From contig CM061142.1 of the NCBI GenBank assembly GCA_030789695.1, positions 605,563,659 to 605,627,658 of the forward strand: a stretch of 64,000 bases of DNA, given 5' to 3'. The notes below the pieces were generated by a model. It had not been told where the DNA came from. It was given only the letters and a program-made list of their open reading frames with translations, and made no database searches. This DNA comes from Scilla litardierei (taxonomy: Eukaryota > Streptophyta > Magnoliopsida > Asparagales > Asparagaceae). Numbering within the stretch: the stretch's first letter is position 1; each line of letters opens with the position of its first letter. This document shows, in pieces, positions 1 through 11,366 of the stretch. The translations under genes were made by a program, and so were the position numbers.

Positions 1-1644
1 CCCAAGGATGATGGCTGTGTCCAAGGAGCATGCCTTGACTACTCTTCTGTGGGACAAACTGTGTCGAGTGGAGTTGCGGAGCCTGCTGGTGGTGGTTCTG
101 AAAATAGGCAGTCTCCCAAAGATGCTGTGGGGTTGGTTCCTGGTCCTATGAATCTAGACATTTCAGGAGAACCACTGACTGGCCAAGAAGTGGATCTTCC
201 CTCAGTGCTGCCAGAAACTGATGCTGTGCAGGTTGGTCAAGATGATGATGTTGTTGCTGCTGAGACTCTGACAGGTTCTGCTGATCGTTGTGGCGTGGCT
301 CAAGGCTCTTCTGTTGCTGATGGTGACATTTCTGGGTCAATTACTGATGCTATTCCCCGTATGGAGGATGGTGATGAAGATTTTGTTGCACAAAATGTTG
401 CAACAAATCCTTCGACATGTGAGTTACCTGATGAAAATGATCCTCCTCTGTCCTCTTATATGCGCAAGAGTAGATCTGTGTCCAAGAAGCGCCCTATTCC
501 TCCACCATCCAGGAGTGCTGAGTCCTCTCCTTCCAAGCGACCTAAACTTTCAGCTTCTGCTCCTTGTCGCCCTCCCTCGTTTACATCTTCAGATGCTCTG
601 AGCAAAACCTTTTTTGACAAATCACGTAAGAACAGATGGCCAGCTTACTCCGAGAAACCTCTCATATCTGAAAAAATCCTCAATATATCGTCCTTTGACA
701 AGACTCAGTTGGAATCTATTCTGAAAGATCTTGGTCTTATCCATGCTGCCACATGCTTCAGCGTCTATTATCCTACCTTGGTGCGAGAGTTTTACTGTAA
801 TCTCTCCAAATCTGCTAGTGATGGATCCTCTCGTTGGAATTTCAGAAACTATGTCCGAGGAAAGATTGTCACATTCTCTCCTGCATCTCTGAACAAATTG
901 TTAGAATGGAAATGTTCTCAATCTGTTCCTGCGTTTGGTGATACCTCTGGAGTGAGTTTTGATCGTCTGATTGAAGTCGTGACTGCTGGAAAGTTGTCAC
1001 GCTGGCCTACTAAGTCTTCTGTGTTTCCCTCTTCTGCACTTACGGCAAAGTATTTTATTCTATTCAGAGTTGCTACTCGAAACTGGTTGCCCACCTCCAA
1101 TGTTTCAGTAGTCACTAGGGACATGTGCAAACTTTTGTTTTGTGCTGGCATGTCTTAGGTGTTCAATTTGGGAAGAATCATCTTCGATTCTATTGTATCT
1201 TTTGCTGAACTCTCTCCCTCCGGGACCTCTTTACCTCATGGAGCTCTCATCTCCATGTTACTTTTGGCTCAAAAGGTGCCCTTGTCTCCGTCGGACCTTC
1301 CCTCTACCTGTGACAGTATCTCATATACAGTTAAGTCGGTGGCTGGTAAACTCAATGATATCTCTGAGGTGGTGCCCTCTTTTCCTGATAGTCTGTCTCC
1401 ACCTCCAAATGCTGAACCGTCTGGCTCCGTGCCTCCTGCATCTCAGTCTCCTCCACTCGGTTCTGCTAATGCTACTACTTCCTCCGCAAGTACGGTTGAC
1501 ATTCAGTTTCTCGAAACTGCCCTTCAGAATATTGATGATCAAATTCTGGTTCTTGAAAGCCAGCGAGTTCTTCTGAATCGCCACAAGGAGCTATTGCAGA
1601 GCAAGCTGTCTTCTCTCCGGGGTGGTCCCTCCGCAGGCCTCTGA
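1..1644 (+). pseudogene. Sirevirus envelope-like protein (plant transposon protein domain), 5'-truncated by window, one internal stop
   Basis: The frame is open from base 1, so the N-terminus lies outside the window. It reads to TGA at 1642-1644 except for one in-frame TAG at 1156-1158. The first half is Ser/Pro-rich and acidic with a basic patch (KKRPIPPP). Residues from about 200 of the visible part match the 'putative plant transposon protein' type (VREFYCNL, YVRGKIVTFSPASLNKLL). The part after the stop ends in a predicted coiled coil (ETALQNIDDQILVLESQ). Such ORFs lie between pol and the 3' LTR of Sirevirus-type copia elements, and here repeated polypurine tracts and an LTR follow. The envelope role is a family label, not shown. 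A single stop suggests recent decay. Confidence 0.7.
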
Positions 1645-1666
1645 AGTATTTGTCCTTTGGTGGCGC

Positions 1667-1979
1667 AAAAGGGGAGAATTTATGTGGTATGCTTTGTTTT
1701 CTCTCCCTCTCTGTTATTTTTGCTGGGTGGTTTGTTGGAAGTTTTGTTGGATACTATGTTGCAAGTTTTGTTGGACATAGTTAGATATTATGTTGGAAGT
1801 CTATGCTGGAAGTCTTGATGGACCTCGTTGGTCGTTTTGTTGAACATATTGTTGAATGACGTTGTGCTGGGTGTTGAGCGTCTACTGATCAAATGTGGCT
1901 TCAGGGGTTTGAAAAGTTATCAATGACCTTCTCTTCTATCATACCGTATGTTGTGCCACCAATTGACAAAAGGGGAGAT
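1667..1979 (+). other. Repeated polypurine tracts upstream of Sirevirus 3' LTR
   Basis: AAAAGGGGAGAA at 1667-1678 and AAAAGGGGAGAT at 1968-1979 are near-identical purine runs. The second abuts the LTR start TGTTAGG and is the likely plus-strand primer. Multiple copies of the tract upstream of the 3' LTR are a recognised Sirevirus hallmark. The sequence between them is non-coding and rich in repeats of the form TTGTTGGA. Confidence 0.6.
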
Positions 1980-2891
1980 TGTTAGGATTTATTCTGTGGT
2001 CATTCTAGTATGCGTCTTGTCATATGTGGCACTGGAGAATGTTGGATAGGTTGATAGGCCTGCCATATGTAGAAGAGAATGTTGGACATTTTGTTGAACA
2101 GATTGTTGGACCAGGATGTTCAACAAACTATGCTTACTTGCATATCTGGTGCCGTGTTGCTCAATAGGATGCGTAACTGGAGCCAGCGTATTCCGCTATT
2201 TTCTATCTTGCTGTTTCTGCTCTTATGGTGGTTATTAAATGATTTATTGTTGATTGTGCGTTATCACTTGAGAATCGGTTGAAGAGGGATTTTCGACAAA
2301 TCAATACTCTTGCCGCTGCCACGTTCGGATTTATCGGGATCTCGTAACCACCACTTTAGGATCTTTCGGGATCTCCTTCTTGTTGAAGATGGTGCAGTTG
2401 TTGCTGAAGATGGAGCCGAATCTTGGTTTGATTGCCTGCGTGGAAATTGAACCAAAGATGGCAGGGCCGTTGCCTTTTAAGCGATGGGTTGATTGGCGGC
2501 TAGGGTTAACGCTTAAGTGAAAGAAGCTTAAGGATATTCTCCGGGAGGGAGGCCGACGGCTGCGACACGCAGGATCAAGGGAGTTGATCGAGTCGGTGGT
2601 GCAAGGGGAGCTTGCAGGCAAGGGGAGCTTGCCAAGAATACTTCACGGGGTTGATTGCGATCATCCCCTCACGGTTTGTTTTTTAAGGATGAGAGTGTTC
2701 TTCCTTATTAAAGCGTGAATTGTAGAATTTGTATTCTCCAATCTTTTTAGTGAAGTATTCAATTTTCTGGGCGTGGCCCCGCAGATGTAGGTGTGCGCAC
2801 CGAACTGCGATACCAATTCTTGTGTGTCTTTGCATGTTGTGTGCTTTTACGCTGTTCGCTATATTCTTTACTGCGTACTGAATTTCAATCA
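1980..2891 (+). repeat. 3' LTR of the Sirevirus element
   Basis: It starts TGTTAGGATTT directly after the polypurine tract and ends at a CA dinucleotide in AATTTCAATCA, giving about 912 bp. The right border is inferred from TG..CA and typical length only, because the 5' LTR and first target duplication lie outside the window. Confidence 0.5.
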
Positions 2892-5200
2892 TAATTCAAA
2901 AGAAATATTAATGAGACCCGTTCATCCAAGCTCGGATTAATATCCACTCCACCACAAAATAATTTCAAAAGGGATAGTTTTGTCCCCTAAACAGAAGGTC
3001 TTGATCATCCAATCTCATACAGAAATGATGAAGTTTTATCACTCCAAAAGTTGCATAGAAATGCGACTTTAAATCAACAAAAAGTCTTGGTTATACAAAA
3101 GATAATTAAATTACTCAGGAAATTTGAACTCCAAAAATCTTTTTACCCAATCTTTTCACCTTAAATCATCACAACACCAAAACTACTAATACATCCAAAA
3201 TAATAAAGCTTCCCCAGCTCCTCATCATTACATTGAAATGTGACGTCAAAGTTGGTGAAGAAGAAGACTGGGCGCCCTCTGCAACCAAAAATTATCAATA
3301 ATTCACAGTTCAAATCAACATTCAAAACTTTACTTAAAAATTAAAAAAAACCTTAAACATATACCGTAATCGCACCCTTCACAAATGTATGATGCCATAA
3401 TTTGTTATTCTCATTTGTAACAATGTAAATTGTTAACTTATTTTCTTACCAGCTCCAGATTAGGACATGATGCCTAGCTAGTGGTAACAAAAGTGTCAGA
3501 CTTTCTGCATTCCAAAATTCAGCAGCTCATTTGGGTGAGAGATTTAGCAAGAGAATATTGTACTATTATTTGAGGATCAACACATATATGACAATAATGC
3601 AGATGCATGATAACATCCAAAAAAAATAAAATAGTTAGTTTAACATAAACTATAAGAACACATGCATGTAAAACTAAGTAGTGTAATGAGATGCCAATCC
3701 AAGTGCAGACACGGGTTAAACATTTCAGATGCTTTTCATGTGCAAAAAAGCAGAGTTCACAAATAAGCCATTCAAACAATTTAGAGAGAGTCGACAGCAT
3801 GGGAAATGCAAAAATATAGGGAGCACTTGCAAACACCCAGTTATTTATGAAGTTTGTTATGCAAGGAATTATCTAAAGGCTTGGTTAAGAATATTAAGAT
3901 AGACAAAAAGAATACATGTTTCTGAAACACTGAAACACGGGAAAGAAATCCAAGTAATGTACAGTAGAAACTTAAACACTGCAATTGAGTAGGGAGAAGT
4001 AGGTGGATGTTTTTAATAAAAAAAGCACATGCATATGAAGATCTGTGTACGACTGCCCTTTAAAAAAAAGCACATGCATATAAAAAACACTGCAATTGAG
4101 AATTTGTAACAGCTATTTTATACAACATAACCAGGCTGGGAGGTATGAGTTTGAGACCACATCCTTTCTCCTAAAAAACATATGCATACATCTCACTATC
4201 TACAAATTAATTTTACTTGAAAAGGGTGACATTATGGAAAAGCACAACATTGAAACATGGTTAGCTACTTCATTGGTGCAAACAGACAGTTGCTTTGTCC
4301 TCTCAATAAAACATCCACTGTGTTCAAATTATGAATGACATGAGTATGCACTAAGGTCAGCAAACAGTTACATTTCAATAGTAAAAGGGATGCAAAAGAC
4401 CACATTATGGGGAAAAATATAAGTACATGTTGAATATTAAATTAATCAGGCACTTTGAACTCGGATGATACACATAAAAATTGTAGCCTATATATACATA
4501 AGTGCCAAACCCCAAGGTAACAGCCATTCAAAAGTAGACTCTGATATATTATAATCATATTGTATACAAAAAGGAGGGTATCAAGAATAGGGACCTGATG
4601 CAGGCGAGCTCTTTTTTGGAAATCATGTCCTCAAATGACCCTGCTGCCTGAATAAAATGCTCCACTCTACTCAAATTCAGCTAGCACAAAAAAAAGAAAA
4701 TGTTACTTATCAAGTAGAAGCATATACAAAGTTAATAGACACTAAAAGAATGTAACCTTCTTGTTGGACATATGATATTCTTGCATTTGCCCGTTTATGC
4801 ATCACATATAGCTTAATAGAAAAAAGCTCAAACTCCATCTTTTTATGTTCAATAATGAATTAAAAAGTGATGGTATTCATTACGATAGCTCACAATATGT
4901 TTAGCTGTAAATAATCAAAAAAGTGATGTGTTTATTTTCCTTTTTTTCCTTTCTTCTTTTTAATGATAATTGCAGGATATAAATGGAAACAATGTGAGCT
5001 TAAGTACTTACAGTGGGAAGGTTTGTTTGTAATGTTGCGGGATATAAAGTGATGTGTTATCGTGTTTGCATTTCAAATGAGGTAGTGTCAGCTAGTAGAA
5101 CTATCTTGCTACTTAACTTAAACTAAATAGGGTATTCACCGAATGCATGAATCCTTTATTGGATTTCTGATCTATTAAATTTTGTGAATCACAACTACAT
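2892..5200. other. AT-rich non-coding flank
   Basis: AT-rich sequence between the Sirevirus LTR and the LARD-like element. No open frame of note. One splice-flanked minus-strand candidate exon is listed separately. A second possible minus exon starts after GTTGCAG near 3275 but shows no convincing protein. Confidence 0.5.
4595..4680 (-). pseudogene. Candidate internal exon of an unrecognised gene
   Basis: On the minus strand a pyrimidine-rich run and GTGCTAG acceptor precede an 86-bp open stretch that ends in ATCAG followed by GTCCC. It reads LNLSRVEHFIQ then AAGSFEDMISKKELAC with no stop. I do not recognise the protein. It could be an exon of a gene in which the LARD at 5201-14963 sits as an intron insertion, or an orphan fragment. 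Confidence 0.35.
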
Positions 5201-5233
5201 TGTAACGGCCGCTTTCCGACCGTTCGTATTTTC

Positions 5234-5309
5234 TACGTGCACGTGATTTATCGTGCACGTATTTTACTTGGTTATTTTTGAGCTCCGGCATATGCGATGT
5301 GATATGCCG
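5234..5309 (+). other. Two consecutive stem-loops near LTR start
   Basis: TACGTGCACG (5234-5243) pairs with CGTGCACGTA (5252-5261) around an 8-base loop. CGGCATAT (5286-5293) pairs with ATATGCCG (5302-5309), also around 8 bases. The same pair occurs in the right LTR. In the divergent reverse-strand solo LTR (near 49840-49915) the stems persist while the loop of the first differs. Confidence 0.5.
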
Positions 5310-7703
5310 TTGCGATCGTTTTGGGGTGCTGAATTCTATAGTAATTTTTGGGAACGTCTTTTCACGGCTCGTTTTCTCGCAAAACGACTTTGAATGATAG
5401 GGGCGTGTTAGTCATTTGACTCAAAACGTCGTTCCCAATTTTACGAAAATTTTGGTAGACGTTACGCACGATCGGGCTCTGTAGATCTGTGCGTCTCGTC
5501 TCTACGATCGCCCCGGTATTTTCGGATTATTTTTCTGACGCCCGGTTTGGAAGTTATCGCCCAGATAAATCTGGACCGTTGTTTTGCCCTGACCAAATTC
5601 AAAATTCAAATTGAAGGTCAAATTTGATTATTTCTCCCAAAAATATTAACATACGTATCTTCCCAAAATCTTCCCCTCTATTGTCCTCTAGACTTCTCTC
5701 AAATTGTACACCTACTATATCTTACCCCCTCACACTCTTAACCCAAAACTTATACCTCTTTAGAAATTTTATATTTATTAAAAACCCTACACTTCTCAAT
5801 CACGTGAGAAGACCTAGGTTACAAAACAATTCCCTCAGCCGCCGCCATCTATAACACGAGAGGCCTTCCTCCCTCTCACTTCCCTTTCCCCCTCATCATC
5901 AACCCCCGCCGGCGTGACCTCGACCCCGACCGCCGCCCTCCAGCATCCCGAACGCCGGCCAACCCCCTCGCACAGACGCCCTGACCCCACGCAGGCTGCC
6001 CGAGCTCCCCCCCGTTGCCGGCGGGTTCCGCAACAGTGGCGGCGACAGCGGCAACCGCCGCTGTCGCTGTTTTCGGCGCCGCTTGACACCGAAGGGCCAC
6101 GGTTGAACCCCGCCGCGGCCGCCTGAAGCCCGCTCCTCCGTTTTTCTCCGCACGTTGGAGTCGTCGCCGATTACGGTTGTTTCCGACGCCGTACGGCCAT
6201 CCAACGACGTCACCCAGCCTGCCTGCGACCCTCGTCGTCGCCGCAGATCGCCTGAAACCCTCGCACGTCACCGCCGGAGCCCCCAGCACGCCACCCGCGA
6301 AGCCCCTCTCGCCCCCACGTGTGCACATGCCACACACCGCCGCCCGGAGCCTTCCTCTGCGAGCTGCTCCTGCTCCACGACCATCAACCCCATGCCGGCA
6401 GCACTCTGCCACCCACCGGCCAGCGACAGTCGTCGCCCGGAGCCCCTCTCGACACCAACCGCCTCTTGTCCCTGCTCACCCTCGACGCCTCGTGATCTCA
6501 CTGTCGACTACTTCCCACAGCAGCAAACCCCCGCCCTCCGGCCTGCCTACCACCACGTCGCAGCTGTTTCTGTCTCGTCACCGTTCAAACCTACGGTCAC
6601 TCGCCTGCGATTAGATGCAAGGCGACGAAGCAACGGTAAGTTTTATATATACAGTCTGATAAGTCATGGAGCAGTGTGCGTGCGAAGTTATTTTGTATGT
6701 ACAAGCATTGTGATGTAAACGAATATTAATTATACGATGTACTGAGGTTATTTTCCATAGGCCATTTTATTATGTGGGTCGTACCATTTGACGTAAGTCT
6801 TTACAATAACAGTGTATTAATACATGCTTAAGTCTACCTATATTAGAAACAATTAGTTACGACACATAATATCGTGCAGTACCCAAGACTATTTTATCTG
6901 CTAATGGACCTTAATAGTATTATAGTGGATTAAATTTCTTAAGTTGACATCGTGAATCTAATGACACAGAGATGATCACGCTTCCGTTCGACCCTGTGAA
7001 CACTAAAGACCAGTGACGAGACGTTCCGAAAATTGGGGTCGTGACGCGAGCACCGCCACCGTTTTCAGATCCGACGCCAGATTAAATGCGTGTTCCTCAC
7101 ATCAGGTTAGTCCCCTAACTCGTAGCGAAACCCACACTGTAGCAAACTGAACCCTAAACTAAAACTGGACAGCAATAATTAAATTTACTTTTCTGCACCA
7201 GTAAAACGCTGCCCACTGTAGAAATCGACCATCGAACAATTTTCTGTGCACATAGGGTAGGGGTCGATTTAGGTTGATAAAACATCAAATTGTGACTTTT
7301 GACGAATAGGATAGTCCCGATAACCTAGAAACGAACCCTAATAGGATTTGATGAAATTGAGCCTGACACCGTCGCCGTGGAGATATTTCAGACGGACTTC
7401 CTTGGACGAGACGCTTGGACGAGACGCTTCGAGAGGACGACACACTCGCCATCACAGGCAAGTGTACCCACTTGCATTTTTGACCGCGCATTGGTCTTAA
7501 ATTGTTAGAACTGTTAGACTGTGAGTGTTTAGATCCGGACGTGAAATGATAGCGTCTGGATCACCCTGACGACTTAGACTTGACGACGAAGTCTAAGTCC
7601 GACGAACAACAACTTGTGACACCTTAGGATTATCTTGTGTGTGCGTGCGTGTGGACACCCTAGAATAACTCTCCCGTACACTGGTCGTGTCTTGTCCCTG
7701 TTA

Positions 7704-7868
7704 TACAAAAAGCCTTCGGGCGTTTCAGATGCTTCCTAAGCGGAAGTGATCTCTGTGATACAAAAAGCCTTCGGGCATTTCAGGTGCTTCCCTTGCGGAA
7801 GTGATCTCTGGGTTACAAAAAGCCTTCGGGCGTTTCAGGTGCTTTCCTTGCGAAAGTGATCTCCGTGC
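7704..7868 (+). repeat. 55-bp minisatellite in LTR, three copies
   Basis: Units begin TACAAAAAGCC at 7704, 7759 and 7814, giving a constant 55-bp period. The right LTR has five copies, which accounts for its extra length. Confidence 0.75.
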
Positions 7869-8690
7869 TTCCTGTCCTGAGTTCTGGGGTTTGGGGTAGG
7901 GTTGAGCGTGTGCACGGTGAGAGGGTCTGATCCCCCTCGAACCGTAAGGCGTGAACCCTTCGTGTTTTACTAGTCCTGTCAGTCGTGTCGTGTCCTGTCT
8001 TATCTTGTCTAGTTCCGTCTTGTCCTGACACCTTTAGGATAGTCCAGTAGTCGGTAGCACACGCTACGACTACTACTTGTCCCGTTTTAATTTCCTGCTG
8101 CGTTACTTCCAGTTGTGTTACTCTGTTATAACCACAACATGTTAATCAACCAGTAAACTGTTGTGTAATAGAACCTCAGCATGCTAATCAACCAGTAAAC
8201 CGTTGTTTAAAGTTCGGTGCACTTGCAGTAAAGCCTAACCCTTGCTTGTAGACTTTACCTGACGTACAGTTCCTTTCTCTTGGGTGCTGTACGTCAGGTG
8301 TTCAGCCAGAGTTCGTGGACGAGGCAGACTCACTGGAGTACGAGGAGCCGAGGACGTCGACCCAGAGTACGTGCCTGACGAGGACCAGACCTTGAGGTCT
8401 TTTTAGTCGTCACTTTCAGAGGTTACTACTTTTAGGTTTGCTTTTAAATCTTGTGTTGCCATGCTTAGGCTTCTTTTAGACTTTGTACCAGTTGGATATT
8501 ATAACTCTATTTAATGAATGCAACTTCTTTTCTGTACTTTCTATTGTTCGAACTTTATAAATGCAAGAACCTGAAAATCTTTTAAAATGGTACCCCTACA
8601 GACGCTTATTGGGTCAGAGCTTCTCAGCTCTGGCCTAAGCGGGCCTTAGTCACGCTTCGCCTCCGTCGTTTTGGGAAGCGGGGCGTGACA

Positions 8691-11366
8691 GGTTTTAGTG
8701 GTGGCACATGCAGGTCTTGCAAAAGTTCGGAACTATAAGAGTACCGCATTCATTTAATATCCATGTACAAGTCTAAATATAGGGTTTCCTTGTCTTAGAT
8801 GGTAGGAAGACTTACGTAGACGTCCCAGTTTGATAGTCAGACGCCTTGGGTAAGAATTAGTCATCCTCGTCTTAGGATACCTTAGTAGCCTCTCCCTCCC
8901 TAGTTCTGACCAAATTAGATTTCTAGAGTCCTTCTTTTAGTTTAGTCGCTCGCCCAGCTCCATCGACTTCGGGTCCGACAGAACGTGATCTTGATTCTCT
9001 TAGGGCCCTTCCCTGAGATTTCTCTATTACAGTCTAGTTCACTAGGAAGTCTCAAGTCTTAGTGTTGAGCTTTCCCTGATATTTAAACAGCCCGATAATT
9101 AGGAATCTTGGAGTTCTAGCATCTTCCAATCGTTACACTTTTGTGTTATCAGCTGTAGAGTTCTCGTAGCTTTCATGAATCATATCTTAGGTGTATTCTT
9201 CATACGATCATGTTTCGATTCATGTGATCGTTTCATGACACTTGTCGATAATTCTTCGAATCCCTCTGTTGCAAATCCTGCTTCCTTTAAAAAGTGTTTT
9301 CGAAACTCATTATTAAATTCTTCGCTCGGTTTAACTCCCTTAAAAACCCTTTATTATTATATATATATTTAAAATTTCTTGCTTTCGGTTGAAAGTTCCT
9401 TCTTGGATTTTTAAATCTCCTTGGTCGTCAAATTTCCAAGTTACCATCTGGTAATTATTTCTAATCGGTATCTTTCATATTTTCAGTTTTAAAACCTTGT
9501 TAACATTTTGATAATTCAATTTATACTTTTTCTGGACTATAAGATCTATTTCTAATCACTTACCGTACATACTTTTAAAATATTTTCTAAACTAGAGGGA
9601 ACTCCAATTATTTTATTATTATTATTATATCAGTTCTATGTTCTTCGTGATCACATTTCAAAATCTTTGTGTAAACTTATTTTCATTTGCAAAATAATCG
9701 TTTCCCATCCTACCCATCCTTCCTTCGTCTTACTTTTTCCAAAATTGTAATTTTCTACCATCTGCTCGCTATTTCTACTTTTTATAAGTATAAAGTATAT
9801 GATACCATATTTTACACGTAATCCTTCTTCCATCTACTTAATTATTTTGGACAATATCTTAGTCCCATCCAAATCAGTTATCTCCTTTTCCTCGCCTTGT
9901 CTAAACTCGTTCTTTCCGATCTTGTTTCGTTTCGCTTTTGGTTTCGGTTCCTTTATTTCATGTAGACATCAGTGCCTGTAGTTGCCTATGTCATCTTTAG
10001 TTAGTAGTGGGCCCATTGGTTTGTGATGGCGTCGTAGTGCATGTGTATAGGTAGAGTGTGTGGACCGGTACGAGTGTGTACCTTTAGGATATTAGTGATT
10101 ATCACTTGTGTCGTGTATGTGTACGCAGTGTGGACCGTGATATACGTATGGAGTGATCTGAATGATAGTATTCATATAGGTGTGAATAGCGTCATAGCAA
10201 GCAATTCCTTAGACTTAGTCTTTCGTATTATGGTATGACTTATTTTTGGCTGCTTATGTATGTTTCAAAAATTTTTGTATCCTTTCAAATAAAATCTTTA
10301 AAGTTTTGAAACTAGCCCACGGAGATCACAACCCACCTATCCTCCCTCATTCAATACCACAACTCCACACGTTTTTTTTTCTCACATGATTTTAAAACAT
10401 CCTCTCCTTCTCTTTTCTCTCTTCGGATTGTTAAAATATTTTTTTGTATTTGTTATGGTATTGTTAGTACTAGCTATTTCTTATAGGATTATGTTGCGGG
10501 TAGGCATAGAGTGAGATGAGATATGTCGTAGAGGTGATTGGTTGATCTTGAGCACAAAGATATTAGGTTAGATTTCTCCGGATGAAAAGAACTCTGATTG
10601 GATGAATTATGTATAGGAAGATGAGTACTTAATCGATCTGAAACTTAGACGAGTGGTAGATAAGAGTAGCTACGGAGTATAGTATGAGTTAGGGTGATCA
10701 TGAGAATGAGTAGAGCATTTAAAGCATCAAGACTTGATTGTTAATGTTGACGTGAGAAGACATTAGGAATAACACGACGTGTTGAGATAAATGGATGGTT
10801 AGGTAGTCGGACTTAATATTGGTTGTGATTAGATATAATAAGTAAGATAAGATGAGATTTTGATAGTTAAATTAATTGGTGGATAAATTTATGAGAAGAT
10901 GTGACAAGAATGTATTGAAGACACGGCGATCGTTGATTTGTGAAGGTATTATAAGATAGACAAATGTTTTTGCCTTTGATTGGTGGTTGACTAGAATCTC
11001 ATTTTTGGAGATTGATTAACATTGGGAAGAGATGGAGAAATTCAAAAGATGTTACTGAGCGATGATGTTTAGTAGAGTGGTAAGGTAAGAGAAGGTAATC
11101 ATTATTCTCTTATGAGGACTTGGAGTTGGAAATTTCAACAGCAGTGATGGGTCTATAGCTAAGTATTAGGAGGTGGGTTTAGTCGTAGCTTTGTCTTGTG
11201 AAAAGATGAGTCCTGATGGATTAGTTGAGGAACAATGTTGAAGTCATAGGATTAGAGAATCCTTGTGGGGAAGATGGGAGTTATAGGCTCAAGTATTTAT
11301 GGATTTTATTAATTAGTCTTAGTATGAGTGATTCCGAGGGCGGAATCATTTCTAAGGTGGGTAGAA
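8691..11366 (+). other. LARD interior, non-coding
   Basis: No gag, protease, reverse transcriptase or integrase motif in any frame; longest open frames are about 65 codons. The sequence right after the LTR (GGTTTTAGTGGTGGCA) is the expected primer-binding position, but I cannot assign a tRNA. The 3' end has a purine-rich tract. Confidence 0.6.
11354..11366 (+). other. Polypurine tract of LARD
   Basis: AAGGTGGGTAGAA lies immediately before the right LTR start TGTAACGG and sets the element's orientation. Confidence 0.55.

Larger units (their letters stand above)
5201..8690 (+). repeat. 5' LTR of LARD-like element (3490 bp)
   Basis: TGTAACGG...GTGACA termini. A GC-rich segment at about 5880-6620 is followed by AT-rich sequence with a TATATATA run near 6644. 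It contains two stem-loops near its start and three copies of a 55-bp minisatellite. It is nearly identical to the right LTR apart from repeat number and scattered substitutions. Confidence 0.75.

Noticed and set aside
1142..1576. 144-codon alternative frame in the Sirevirus region
   Set aside because: Shadow of the envelope-like frame, Leu/Ser/Pro-rich without domain.
5835..6718. Long overlapping open frames on both strands in the LARD LTR (also 12043-12887)
   Set aside because: They lie in a GC-rich LTR segment, are Arg/Pro/Ala-rich on both strands, and differ by indels between the two LTR copies, with no known domain. Compositional artefacts.
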